NCBI GenBank assembly: GCA_937873135.1
Contig: CALMVQ010000358.1
Coordinates: 44,735-95,784, forward strand
Direction: 5' to 3'
Origin: an uncultured Scytonema sp.
GTDB taxonomy: Bacteria; Cyanobacteriota; Cyanobacteriia; Cyanobacteriales; Nostocaceae
DNA: 51,050 bases
Below the pieces are notes generated by a model. It ran no database searches and was not told the DNA's origin. It worked only from the letters and a program-made list of their open reading frames with translations. Made by a program: the position numbers and the translations under genes. Shown one piece after another: positions 25,653-33,533 of the stretch. Position 1 is the stretch's first letter, and the number at the start of each line of letters is the position of its first letter.

Positions 25653-27488
25653 TTATAAATAATACCTGACAGTAGTCACAACTCGGCTTTTCTTAGCTCG
25701 TAAAGCTGTCTTTAAAAACAACACTGTTTGATTGTGCAAAAAACTCTCCCACCAATTATGTGGTACCAAAGCGGGAATAATGACGGTTGTGAAAACACCT
25801 TGATGACGCTCTTCAAATTCGCTGACAAATTTGATTATTGGTTCAATTACAGAGCGATAAGGTGATTCGATAATTTCTAAAGGAATATCTCGCTCTAAAT
25901 GTAGCCATTCTTCTTGCAGTCTTTCCTTGTCTGTACTACCAATATCTACATGCACTGCAACAATTTCATCGGCAATAGTGCGTGCATAGTCCAAAGCTTC
26001 TACCGTTCCTCGGTTAAGTTGTCCGACAACAACGACAGCTGGGTGAGTCACTACTGCTGGTTTGGATCTGGGAAGATAACCTCTAGGCGGCATTCCCTTA
26101 AGACTGATACTTTCTGCTACATATTGATAATGACGGCGAATGGTAAAAAATAGGGCGACAAGCATTGGAACTGCTACCACTACCAACCAAGCTCCTAATA
26201 GGAACTTTGTTGAGATGATCACACCCAAAACGACTGCTGTCGCAATAGCTCCCAAACCATTCATTAAAGCACTCGCAAGCCAACCAGATGACTTTTCCCT
26301 GAACCACCGGCGTACCATCCCAGCTTGTGAGAGGGTAAAAGATGTAAATACCCCCACTGCATATAAGGGAATCACAGCGTTGACTTGCCCTTTGAAGATC
26401 ACCACCAAAATAGCAGCACAGAGGCTGAGGAGAATAATCCCGTTGGAGTAAACTAAGCGATCGCCCAACAATGCTAGTTGTCTGGGCAAAAATCCATCCC
26501 TTGCCAAAAAGTAACAAAGTCGGGGAAAGTCTGCATAGCTGGTATTAGCAGCTAAAAGTAAGATTAACAGGGTGACAACTTGAAGAAAACCGTGAAACAG
26601 TCCATCTCCAAAAATCTCCCTACCCAACTGAGAAACTAAGGTTTCTCCTTCTGTGGGAATGATGTGATAAATGTGGGACAGGTAGGTGATTCCGATAAAC
26701 ATTAGTCCCAGAATCACTCCCAAATACATCAATGTCAGGCGAGCATTTTTCCACTCTGGTTCTTTAAAAGCTAAAACTCCATCGGATATTGCTTCCACTC
26801 CTGTCAGCGCCGTACATCCAGCCGAAAAAGCTCTCAAAATAAAAAACAAACTCAGTCCTTCTTTAACAGGAATGCTGGGATAATTGGTTGAAATGTGCCC
26901 AGTCGCTTGTTTAAACAAACCAAAAGCAATCAAGACAAAAATACTCACAATAAAAGTATAAGTAGGAATCATGAATATCTTGCCTGATTCCTTTACACCC
27001 CGAAGATTTGCGATCGTCAACAGAAAAATAAAAATCAAACAAAGGCTGACTGTGAATGGTAACAGTGCTGGAACCAATGAGGTGAGGGCTGCTGTACCAG
27101 CAGATATACTGACAGTCACTGTCAAGATATAGTCAATCATCAGAGAACCCCCTGCCACTAGTCCTGGATAGATTCCCAGATTTTCTCTAGCAACAATGTA
27201 GGAGCCACCGCCTTGAGGATAGGCGCGAATGGTTTGTCGGTAAGACAACACAACTATTGCCAGCAAGATCATAATGGCGATCGCAATAGGCACAGACAAA
27301 CCAAGAGGACTACTTCCAGCTAGTATCAGAACCAGTAAAATCTCTTCTGTAGCGTAAGCAACGGAGGAAAGAGCATCTGATGAAAGAACCGCCAAGGCGG
27401 CGGCGATACTCAATCTTTCTTCAGCATGAGCACTTGTCGGTAATGTTCTACCGAGTAAAAATCGCTTGAGCGGTGGGTAGAAGGACAT
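25653..27488 (-). CDS. KimA-like APC-superfamily potassium transporter, paralogue 1
   Basis: 611 residues, same architecture as the downstream paralogue: LGRTLPTSAHAEERLSIAAA, YPQGGGSYIVARENLG, GCTALTGVEAISDGVLAFK, NTSYADFPRLCYFLARDG and a C-terminal domain of about 140 residues beginning near PAVVVVGQLNRGT and ending VVTTVRYYL. Identity between the two is high along the whole length, including the last ten residues, so they are a tandem duplication. KimA family members import potassium by proton symport and are regulated by cyclic di-AMP. The start (MSFYPPLKRFLLG) is unambiguous. It lies 110 bp downstream of the SbcD-like gene and 155 bp upstream of the second copy. Confidence 0.85.
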   Translation of the reverse strand: MSFYPPLKRFLLGRTLPTSAHAEERLSIAAALAVLSSDALSSVAYATEEILLVLILAGSSPLGLSVPIAIAIMILLAIVVLSYRQTIRAYPQGGGSYIVARENLGIYPGLVAGGSLMIDYILTVTVSISAGTAALTSLVPALLPFTVSLCLIFIFLLTIANLRGVKESGKIFMIPTYTFIVSIFVLIAFGLFKQATGHISTNYPSIPVKEGLSLFFILRAFSAGCTALTGVEAISDGVLAFKEPEWKNARLTLMYLGVILGLMFIGITYLSHIYHIIPTEGETLVSQLGREIFGDGLFHGFLQVVTLLILLLAANTSYADFPRLCYFLARDGFLPRQLALLGDRLVYSNGIILLSLCAAILVVIFKGQVNAVIPLYAVGVFTSFTLSQAGMVRRWFREKSSGWLASALMNGLGAIATAVVLGVIISTKFLLGAWLVVVAVPMLVALFFTIRRHYQYVAESISLKGMPPRGYLPRSKPAVVTHPAVVVVGQLNRGTVEALDYARTIADEIVAVHVDIGSTDKERLQEEWLHLERDIPLEIIESPYRSVIEPIIKFVSEFEERHQGVFTTVIIPALVPHNWWESFLHNQTVLFLKTALRAKKSRVVTTVRYYL

Positions 27489-27598
27489 ACACAGTCAACC
27501 TGACACCTATTTTCATATAGCTCTATGGCAATAAAACATTAGCCACGAACAGTCAACATTGCAATTTTGCCAGATTATTAAACAACTGATGTTAAATT

Positions 27599-28906
27599 TT
27601 ACAGTAGAGGTAGCTGAATATTTTTACTACCTACTAATAGATTTTGGGAATCCTGCTCACCAGTAGCTTTTTCCTGCCATATTTTTACATCGTCTACTAG
27701 TAATTTGTTTGCTGCTTCCAGCATTGATGCTGCTATATCTTTAAGATCTTCGCGGGTGGTTAAGTAAGTCTTTAACGCTTCCATTGGATCGATGCTGCTA
27801 CTTGCGTTTAATTCTGGAAGGCGAGGTCGAGCTAACTGGCTGACCAATTCTGGTTGAATAGTGTAAGTGTGTGCTGCACTTAAGGCTTGATGTATCGAGG
27901 CGTTATCGATTAAATCCAACTGCTCCGAACGGAGTTTGTAAATGAGCCGTACTACAGCGTCTTCAATATTATGCTTGGCGATCGCTTTAAAGAGTGCAGA
28001 AAGTGGATCTTCGGCACCGGATATATCCACCTCAATTGTGCGGAATGTCCGAACGGGTAAAGGACAAAATTCCCACTTTACTTGACCCCGTTCCAGTTCT
28101 ATCATTACATAACCTTTGTCTTCCTTTTCTTCGCTAAAATCCACCCGTTCAATACTCCCCGGATAAATCACTGGCGGCTTGTTAGATTTATTCAAGTTCT
28201 GGTGGCGGTGGACATGTCCTAAGGCTACATAGTCAAAGTTGTCCCGCACCAGCAGAGAAAGAGGAATCATAAAGCCTTTACCCACGGCCAAAAAGCGTTC
28301 TGCTCCCAAGCTGGCATTATCTGCCATTAAGTGAGCCAAGAGAACAGTTGGGATATCCGGATCGAGGCGGCGAACTTCCCCTTCTAGGACAACTTTTAGG
28401 CGTTCAATTAACAGTTGGTTGACTTCTGCCAAAGATGAACCTTCAGTTTCTTGGCGAGTCATCAGGGTGGAACGAGTTAGCCAAGGAAGAGTGATAATCT
28501 GTATCAGTCCGTTACGAGTTTGAATGCGGTGAGTCGTTAGTTTATCACCGACGATAAACCCAGGCACTCCTAAGGTACGGTAAATACACAGACTCGCTCC
28601 ACCCAACCCTTGGGAATGTTGATCGTGGTTGCCAACAAGCAGCACTGTAGGGATGTTGGCATCCACGAGACGGCGAAATTGAGCAGCAAAGACTTCCTGC
28701 ACGTATGGCGGCGGTGTGGCATCGGGGAAGGCATCACCACCGAATAGTACGATATCCACAGAATCTGCCAATGCTCGGTCAATACATTTAGATAAAGTCT
28801 TGACAAAATCCTCCAATCGTGTATTAAACCCTGTTTCCGGATTGATTCTTCCGTGAGAAAAGCCGCATCCTATATGGAGATCAGAGAGGTGAAGGATTTT
28901 AAGCAT
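27599..28906 (-). CDS. SbcD/Mre11-type metallophosphoesterase nuclease
   Basis: 435 residues. The calcineurin-like phosphoesterase domain (about 1-260) has all metal-binding motifs: LHLSDLHIG (4-12), LFGGDAF near 55, VGNHDQHS near 94, LLAHLMAD near 190 and GHVHRH near 229. This order and the capping C-terminal region are typical of SbcD/Mre11 nucleases that act with an SbcC/Rad50 ATPase on DNA ends and hairpins. No sbcC is in the window, and the C-terminus (about 300-435) is less conserved, so gene symbol is left open. It is preceded by an STRR-containing 91-bp gap to cysH. Confidence 0.85.
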   Translation of the reverse strand: MLKILHLSDLHIGCGFSHGRINPETGFNTRLEDFVKTLSKCIDRALADSVDIVLFGGDAFPDATPPPYVQEVFAAQFRRLVDANIPTVLLVGNHDQHSQGLGGASLCIYRTLGVPGFIVGDKLTTHRIQTRNGLIQIITLPWLTRSTLMTRQETEGSSLAEVNQLLIERLKVVLEGEVRRLDPDIPTVLLAHLMADNASLGAERFLAVGKGFMIPLSLLVRDNFDYVALGHVHRHQNLNKSNKPPVIYPGSIERVDFSEEKEDKGYVMIELERGQVKWEFCPLPVRTFRTIEVDISGAEDPLSALFKAIAKHNIEDAVVRLIYKLRSEQLDLIDNASIHQALSAAHTYTIQPELVSQLARPRLPELNASSSIDPMEALKTYLTTREDLKDIAASMLEAANKLLVDDVKIWQEKATGEQDSQNLLVGSKNIQLPLL

Positions 28907-28997
28907 GTCTGTTAGTTGATAGTTATTTGTTGAGTATTGTGACTTTGTCTACTAACCACTATCAACTATCAACTATCAACTATCAACTAACCACGGG
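28907..28997. repeat. heptanucleotide STRR between sbcD-like gene and cysH
   Basis: Four perfect tatcaac heptamers (28960-28987), preceded by gatagtta/ccactatc-type partial units, fill the gap. It is the same class of repeat as upstream of recJ. Confidence 0.85.
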
Positions 28998-29789
28998 CTA
29001 AATATGAATCCCACATTCTGTTTTTCCAGTACCCCGCCAACGTCCGGCGCGTTCGTCTTCGCCTTCAGCGACTTTGGTGGTGATAGGTTCATCGCCAATA
29101 CTAGGATAACCTTGGTCGTGCAAGGGGTTGTATATAACGCCATGTTCAGCGACATAAACCCAGCTATCTTGGCGCGTCCAGTTTGCTAAAGGGTTGATTT
29201 TCAAGCGTCCTTTGCCATCTAGTTCAAATACAGGCATTTCAGTGCGAGTCACGGCTTGATCGCGACGGCGTCCAGTCAGCCAAGCAATTGTGTTGAGTTC
29301 TGCTAGGCTCCGTTGCAAGGGTTCGATTTTGGTTAAATGGTGGAATTGGGCAATATCTGTATCCCAAAGAGCTTCGCCGTATTTCGCAGCAAAAGCTTCG
29401 CGAGTGTCTACATCTGGAATTTTGTAAGTATAAAGATCCAGGTTGTAAATTTCTTTGGATTTCGCAACCAATTCTAGGGTTTCTGGAAAGTGGTATAGTG
29501 TGTTGAGAAATACCACAGGAACTGGATGATTGAGATCGTGGTAGAGAATATGGGTGATAACTAAGTCGTCAACGTTAAAGGCGCTGGTTTGAATCAGTGC
29601 AGTTGGGATGTTCTCTACAGACCACTCTAGTATTTGTGTTGGATGGGCTTTATCAAATTTATCGTTTAATTGCTCCAAGTCAAAGTTTTTACTCTGGGCT
29701 GATGCTGTAGCAACGGGTGTCGTAGTCATAGTTTTCGTGTCCAACTCTGTCTTTGCTGTATTAATACTCATCCTACACCATATTGGCAC
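28998..29789 (-). CDS. cysH: phosphoadenosine phosphosulfate reductase
   Basis: 263 residues. It reduces PAPS to sulfite in assimilatory sulfate reduction, using thioredoxin or glutaredoxin. The PP-loop ATPase-like fold is shown by LIQTSAFNVDDLVITHILYH near residue 62, VVFLNTLYHFPET near 91, and the conserved INPLANW near 200; the C-terminal GKTECGIHI contains the catalytic cysteine. The CC pairs that bind a [4Fe-4S] cluster in APS reductases are absent (TGRRRDQAVTR instead), so the enzyme is the PAPS type. The start may be the ATG six codons in (MSINTAK, 29771). It is upstream of the SbcD-like gene on the same strand. Confidence 0.93.
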   Translation of the reverse strand: MPIWCRMSINTAKTELDTKTMTTTPVATASAQSKNFDLEQLNDKFDKAHPTQILEWSVENIPTALIQTSAFNVDDLVITHILYHDLNHPVPVVFLNTLYHFPETLELVAKSKEIYNLDLYTYKIPDVDTREAFAAKYGEALWDTDIAQFHHLTKIEPLQRSLAELNTIAWLTGRRRDQAVTRTEMPVFELDGKGRLKINPLANWTRQDSWVYVAEHGVIYNPLHDQGYPSIGDEPITTKVAEGEDERAGRWRGTGKTECGIHI

Positions 29790-29857
29790 ATAACCCGGTC
29801 GGAATTGTGTACTTGTTTTTTTCGGAAATTAGCACCTTTGTGAGCGAGATATTTTCT

Positions 29858-30763
29858 TTATTCCTCACAAACACGACGTAGTATTCTCTCTCCCATGACT
29901 GCGTGCCTTGGATGATCAACCAGTCCTGTATCTAGCAGCATACAAGCAAAAAGTATCGCCCATCCCAGAGCGCGTTGTAATGTTGCCTCAGAAATATTTG
30001 CGTAGGAAGCGATCACTTGTTGGCGTGCATTTTGATCACTGAACAGCATCCATATAGAAGCAAGATCTGTTGCAATATCACCTGAGGTCATGTCGCCCCA
30101 ATCAATTATGCCTGTAATCTTACCGTCTTGGACAAGGATATTACGTGGGTGAAGATCTCCATGTAACCATTTTGCCTCAACGTCAATAGATGTGTTCAAA
30201 GCGGTTTTCCAAGTGTTCTTGAGCTTTTGAGTTATCAGATTGGTTTTTGTTTCAAGTCTTTGCATTCGTTCTTCCACAGCAGCCGCCCGGTGAATTAGTG
30301 GTACGCCGCGTACTGCATTTCGTGGCGCATTAAATGGCGCAGGCATATGTAATGAGCGCAGGAATAAAGCAAAGAGTTGTGCCTGATTTGTATGCGGTTC
30401 TTCTATATCAGCAGATCTACCAGATAGCCACGGTAACACGCTCCATCCCCAAGGGTAGCTTTGTGTTGGCTTGCCTATTCTGTAGGGAGTTGGAACAGGT
30501 AAAGTCAGCTGGTAGGAGAGTTTAGGAAGCCAGGTTTGCTCATTTTCGATGAGTGTGGCTGCTGAAAAACGACGTGGGAGCCTGACAGATAATTGATCGC
30601 CCAGTCGAAACATGGCATTGTCCCAACCAGCTTCTACAAAATGAATCGGTAGATACGTCAGATCTGGGTGCTGATCCGCCAACAAATTGTAGACGAGGGT
30701 TGTATCTATTTCGATCTCGGATACTGGTGTTCCTATTGAACGCGATTTTTCATCTGACTTCAT
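29858..30763 (-). CDS. aminoglycoside-phosphotransferase-family kinase
   Basis: 301 residues. The kinase-like fold is shown by the N-lobe DNAMFRLGDQLSVRLPRR near residue 50, the catalytic loop WLHGDLHPRNILV near 200 (Brenner motif HxDxxxxN) and the metal-binding IIDWGDMTSGDIATDLA near 218. The family phosphorylates aminoglycosides, macrolides, choline or other small molecules; the substrate here is unknown and chromosomal location gives no proof of resistance. It lies 68 bp upstream of cysH on the same strand and is followed upstream by a 423-bp gap containing the second 111-bp element. Confidence 0.87.
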   Translation of the reverse strand: MKSDEKSRSIGTPVSEIEIDTTLVYNLLADQHPDLTYLPIHFVEAGWDNAMFRLGDQLSVRLPRRFSAATLIENEQTWLPKLSYQLTLPVPTPYRIGKPTQSYPWGWSVLPWLSGRSADIEEPHTNQAQLFALFLRSLHMPAPFNAPRNAVRGVPLIHRAAAVEERMQRLETKTNLITQKLKNTWKTALNTSIDVEAKWLHGDLHPRNILVQDGKITGIIDWGDMTSGDIATDLASIWMLFSDQNARQQVIASYANISEATLQRALGWAILFACMLLDTGLVDHPRHAVMGERILRRVCEE

Positions 30764-30922
30764 ATTTGCCTCCTTAACTTAATTGTCATTTTTTCAAGAT
30801 TTGTAAATCTATAATGCCTAAGGAATACTCGCTCATACCAAAAATGACTGGGTGTGGGCTGACAAAGGAGATATTAAGAGGCGAGGAAGTTCTACTAGGC
30901 TTTCGTTGCATCTAACAGACTA

Positions 30923-31033
30923 CTAGTACAGAGCGGCGGAAATAACCCACCCATCTGAAATAGGTAAAAAGCTTATAAAATAAGTGTTCTTTCTTTTGAC
31001 TTTTGACTTTTGACTTTTGCCTTGTTGTACTAG
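30923..31033. repeat. 111-bp MITE-like element, copy 2
   Basis: Same 8-bp terminal inverted repeats (ctagtaca 30923-30930; tgtactag 31026-31033) and same 111-bp length as the copy at 6356-6466. The interior is nearly identical, with cttttga heptamers in place of the cttttta heptamers of copy 1. No open reading frame. It sits in the 423-bp gap 30764-31186 upstream of the small peptide gene. Confidence 0.8.
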
Positions 31034-31186
31034 GTAACCTTGCTAGGTATTGGTTAACCCATTTCAGTAAATACTCTCATCTTTATTAAGAAAATTTACA
31101 TAAGTTTAAGTTTTACTATGCTTTTATTGATAAATATACTAATCCTGATATCGTGAGTAAATACCTAATAGAACCGGTTTATCAAA

Positions 31187-31291
31187 ATGAAAGATTCCAA
31201 AACTCCTAATACATTGGGCCAATCTATGATCATGGGAGCGCTTCTGATGATAACCAGCGCCAGCATCATCACTATCATGAATATTTTCTAA
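31187..31291 (+). CDS. 34-residue single-pass membrane peptide
   Basis: Starts MKDSKTPNTLGQSMIMGALL and ends IITIMNIF. A short polar N-terminus with two lysines is followed by one hydrophobic span (about residues 13-34), which looks like a small membrane protein. A hairpin terminator at 31326-31354 follows 34 bp after the stop, which supports a real transcription unit. No clear ribosome binding site is seen. I recognise no photosystem or cytochrome b6f small subunit in it. Function unknown. Confidence 0.5.
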   Translation: MKDSKTPNTLGQSMIMGALLMITSASIITIMNIF

Positions 31292-31325
31292 GAAAAAAAC
31301 TGAAAATTTAGTAAAATAACTTTAT

Positions 31326-31354
31326 AAACCCTTCTTATTCATGAGAGGGGTTTT
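31326..31354 (+). terminator. hairpin terminator after the 34-residue ORF
   Basis: aaacccttct (31326-31335) pairs with agaggggttt (31344-31353) with one G-T pair, loop of 8 nt, followed by T and AT-rich sequence. It lies 34 bp after the stop at 31291. Confidence 0.7.
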
Positions 31355-31515
31355 AAGTATGACAACCTGGTAGAAGAGAGCGATTTTCAGATGTATAGAC
31401 CACAGTTTTGGAGTGGGTAAGGGTTTTAGATCATATTGGATGTACCCAGATATCTAGATAAAACCTGCCCCTACACGAGATCTGTAGTCTCTCAATGTGA
31501 AAACTGCTATAAAAA

Positions 31516-31533
31516 TGTGCGCAATTGCGCACA
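31516..31533. promoter_or_regulatory. perfect 18-bp palindrome
   Basis: tgtgcgcaattgcgcaca is fully self-complementary with no loop, as expected for a dimeric regulator binding site. No gene start lies close on either strand (nearest are about 0.3 kb upstream and 0.6 kb downstream), so it may be part of a repeat. Role unknown. Confidence 0.3.
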
Positions 31534-31842
31534 AATTCTTCCCCTCAATGAAGCTCAAACTCAAAATGCTCTTTGTTCAGGAGAATATCAGAAGGTAAAA
31601 TCTTTTTTACCGACGATTTAAACGGTAATTTAGCGTAGTCCCGATGTGGCGAAAGCTGATCACAAAATGGCGACTAGAGTGGTTTGCCAAGGCAACTTTA
31701 CGGGGTTAATAGCAGCAAGATAAATCTCTTTCTCCCCCTCCCCTGCAAGCCCTAACCCGTCAATTTTGGGTTGACAGAGTACTAGGGACGCCCATCCCTT
31801 CTAGCAGGGCTGTTTCATTCCCTAAAAATGGTGCTGAAATTG

Positions 31843-32078
31843 AGAAGGCAGAGGGCAGAAGGAACCCACGCTTAAAAACGTGGGATTCAAATAAGGACGC
31901 CCTGTTCCTCGCGCTACGCGCGAGGAACAGATTTTATTTTCTGTTCCGGATAAATCCGGGGGCTTGGGCCCGTTATGGGCTCATGCTGGGCAGAAGGCAT
32001 CAGATTTTGGTATAATCTATCACATTGCCTTCTGCCCTCTGCCTCCAGCATAGCTGCCTTGCCCGAAGGGCTGGTCAA
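31843..32078. repeat. mosaic hairpin-rich repeat element, copy 2
   Basis: A composite: gaaggcagagggcagaagg at one end and the inverse ccttctgccctctgcctcc at the other, enclosing an IS200/IS605-like hairpin (cccacg/cgtggg, 31865-31884), a perfect 12-bp hairpin (ctgttcctcgcg 31902-31913 with cgcgaggaacag 31919-31930) and further paired runs. It ends with ttgcccgaagggctggtcaa as in 14310-14527. It fills most of the 873-bp gap 31292-32164, in which no gene is supported. Confidence 0.65.
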
Positions 32079-32164
32079 AGATTTTTACACAAGTTAGGTT
32101 TTCAAGCTGTGATGTGCAGACGATCACTCTACTCAATCATGCTGCATTTCTTACCTAACTTTGA

Positions 32165-33040
32165 TTACAAAATATTCCGCAATTCTGTGATTGTATTTGC
32201 CACAACAATGCTGCGTAAAATTTCCTTCAACCGCTCTAAATCAGCAATTGGCATAATTTGCGGCATTAATTCCAAACTACTGCTGCCAAATTTCACCTCT
32301 AAACTCATTTCGATGTTGGATAAAATTTCCTCTCTCCGTCCGCGTTCCTCACCCATACGCAGTCCGCGTTCTACTCCACGCTGTTCAATTTCCTGATACC
32401 AAGGTGACTCACGTAACACAGCCATATCCCACCTCATAATTTCTTGAACTAACGTACTCTCTAGCACAAACGTCGCAAAAAATGCCAGCACCGTCTCCAG
32501 TTGATTTAACTGTTCATCACCACGCAAAATTCGTAGTGCTTCTCTAATTGTAGACTCGTTCTCCCCACCTTGAAGAATCGGTACAAAGGGCAGCAGTGAG
32601 GGTAATGGTTGCTCAAAGACAATCTTGACATCTACTTCCCACAAGTTAATCACACGATAATCTTGACGTGCCTCTAACCCGGCAATATTTGATGCAAATC
32701 TAGTAGCTATTTCTTCATCACCGATTTTTAATATGTTAATCAGTACTGGATAAGTTGGTAATTTATATTTCTCTTCCGCCAAAGCTGCATAGGCACGCAT
32801 CCGTCGTGGCATTTGGGATGAAGGACGCAATTGTAATTCATTGAGAACCAAAAATTCACCGTACTGTGGACTGGCAACACGAATTAAAACATCACTTTCT
32901 CTGCTAATCCATTGAAATTCTGAATTTAGAATTTCGCTTGCCACAATATCGGGTATTTGTGTTACCCATTTTACCCAGTTATCAGGTGCAAGACTAATTA
33001 ACTTTTTGGTGCTAACATCTGCGGGTTTTGCCATCTGCAC
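32165..33040 (-). CDS. Rpn-like PD-(D/E)XK nuclease / putative transposase family protein
   Basis: 291 residues of the Rpn/DUF4351-like family common in cyanobacteria. The N-terminal half contains the nuclease-like core: SEFQWISRESDVLIRVA near residue 42, GEFLVLNELQLRPS near 60 (acidic E-x-Q in place of a classical E-x-K), RMRAYAALAEEKYKLPTYPV near 80. The C-terminal part has charged repeats (ERGLRMGEERGRREEI) followed by a C-terminal helix region (LKEILRSIVVANTITELRNIL). RpnA-type proteins promote RecA-independent recombination and have DNase activity; others are called transposase-like. It is monocistronic and divergent from the glutaredoxin-like gene. Confidence 0.8.
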   Translation of the reverse strand: MQMAKPADVSTKKLISLAPDNWVKWVTQIPDIVASEILNSEFQWISRESDVLIRVASPQYGEFLVLNELQLRPSSQMPRRMRAYAALAEEKYKLPTYPVLINILKIGDEEIATRFASNIAGLEARQDYRVINLWEVDVKIVFEQPLPSLLPFVPILQGGENESTIREALRILRGDEQLNQLETVLAFFATFVLESTLVQEIMRWDMAVLRESPWYQEIEQRGVERGLRMGEERGRREEILSNIEMSLEVKFGSSSLELMPQIMPIADLERLKEILRSIVVANTITELRNIL

Positions 33041-33191
33041 TCGTAGTTTATTTTCTCATGGTAAGTGTAGCAACTGTCTTAAAAGTTAAGCGATCGCGAT
33101 CTGGAAAAATTCTGGCTATGCTCTCGCTTGAAAGAAGGACTGCAAGCCAATTGTGCTGTAAATTAAATATTTATCGACATGCCATAATCTA

Positions 33192-33467
33192 ATGAAATTA
33201 ATTTTATACAGCAAACCTGGATGCCATTTGTGCGAGGGTTTGCTCGAAAAGCTAGAACAGATTGTGAAGACGCCTGATTTCACGTCTCTACAGCTAGAAA
33301 TTCGGGATATCACGACTCGTGAAGATTGGTTCCAAGCTTATCAGTATGAAGTCCCAGTACTTTCGTTCAATCAAGGTGTAGATGAGAATCGCGAGCAATC
33401 TTTACCACGTCCTTCTCCTCGTGCTAGTGTGCAGCAGTTAAAACAAATGCTTCATTCGTATTTATAG
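33192..33467 (+). CDS. glutaredoxin-family protein
   Basis: 91 residues with a thioredoxin fold: LILYSKPGCHLCEGLLEKLE (CxxC at residues 11-14), the cis-proline region EVPVLSF near 53, and a C-terminal helix. It belongs to the short glutaredoxin-like (DUF836-type) group that lacks the usual glutathione-binding tail, so the role in thiol-disulfide exchange is inferred. It is 66 bp upstream of murE and could be cotranscribed with it. Confidence 0.85.
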   Translation: MKLILYSKPGCHLCEGLLEKLEQIVKTPDFTSLQLEIRDITTREDWFQAYQYEVPVLSFNQGVDENREQSLPRPSPRASVQQLKQMLHSYL

Positions 33468-33533
33468 GTGTGCGAAGAAACAAAAAAATAGTGCAGAATA
33501 AGCGCAGGAATAGCGTGTGAAGAGGTTTATCAG

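Noticed and set aside
31436-31621. 61-codon plus-strand frame with several cysteines
   Set aside because: Spans the 18-bp palindrome and a dispersed cctgcccctac repeat; no start signal or family pattern.
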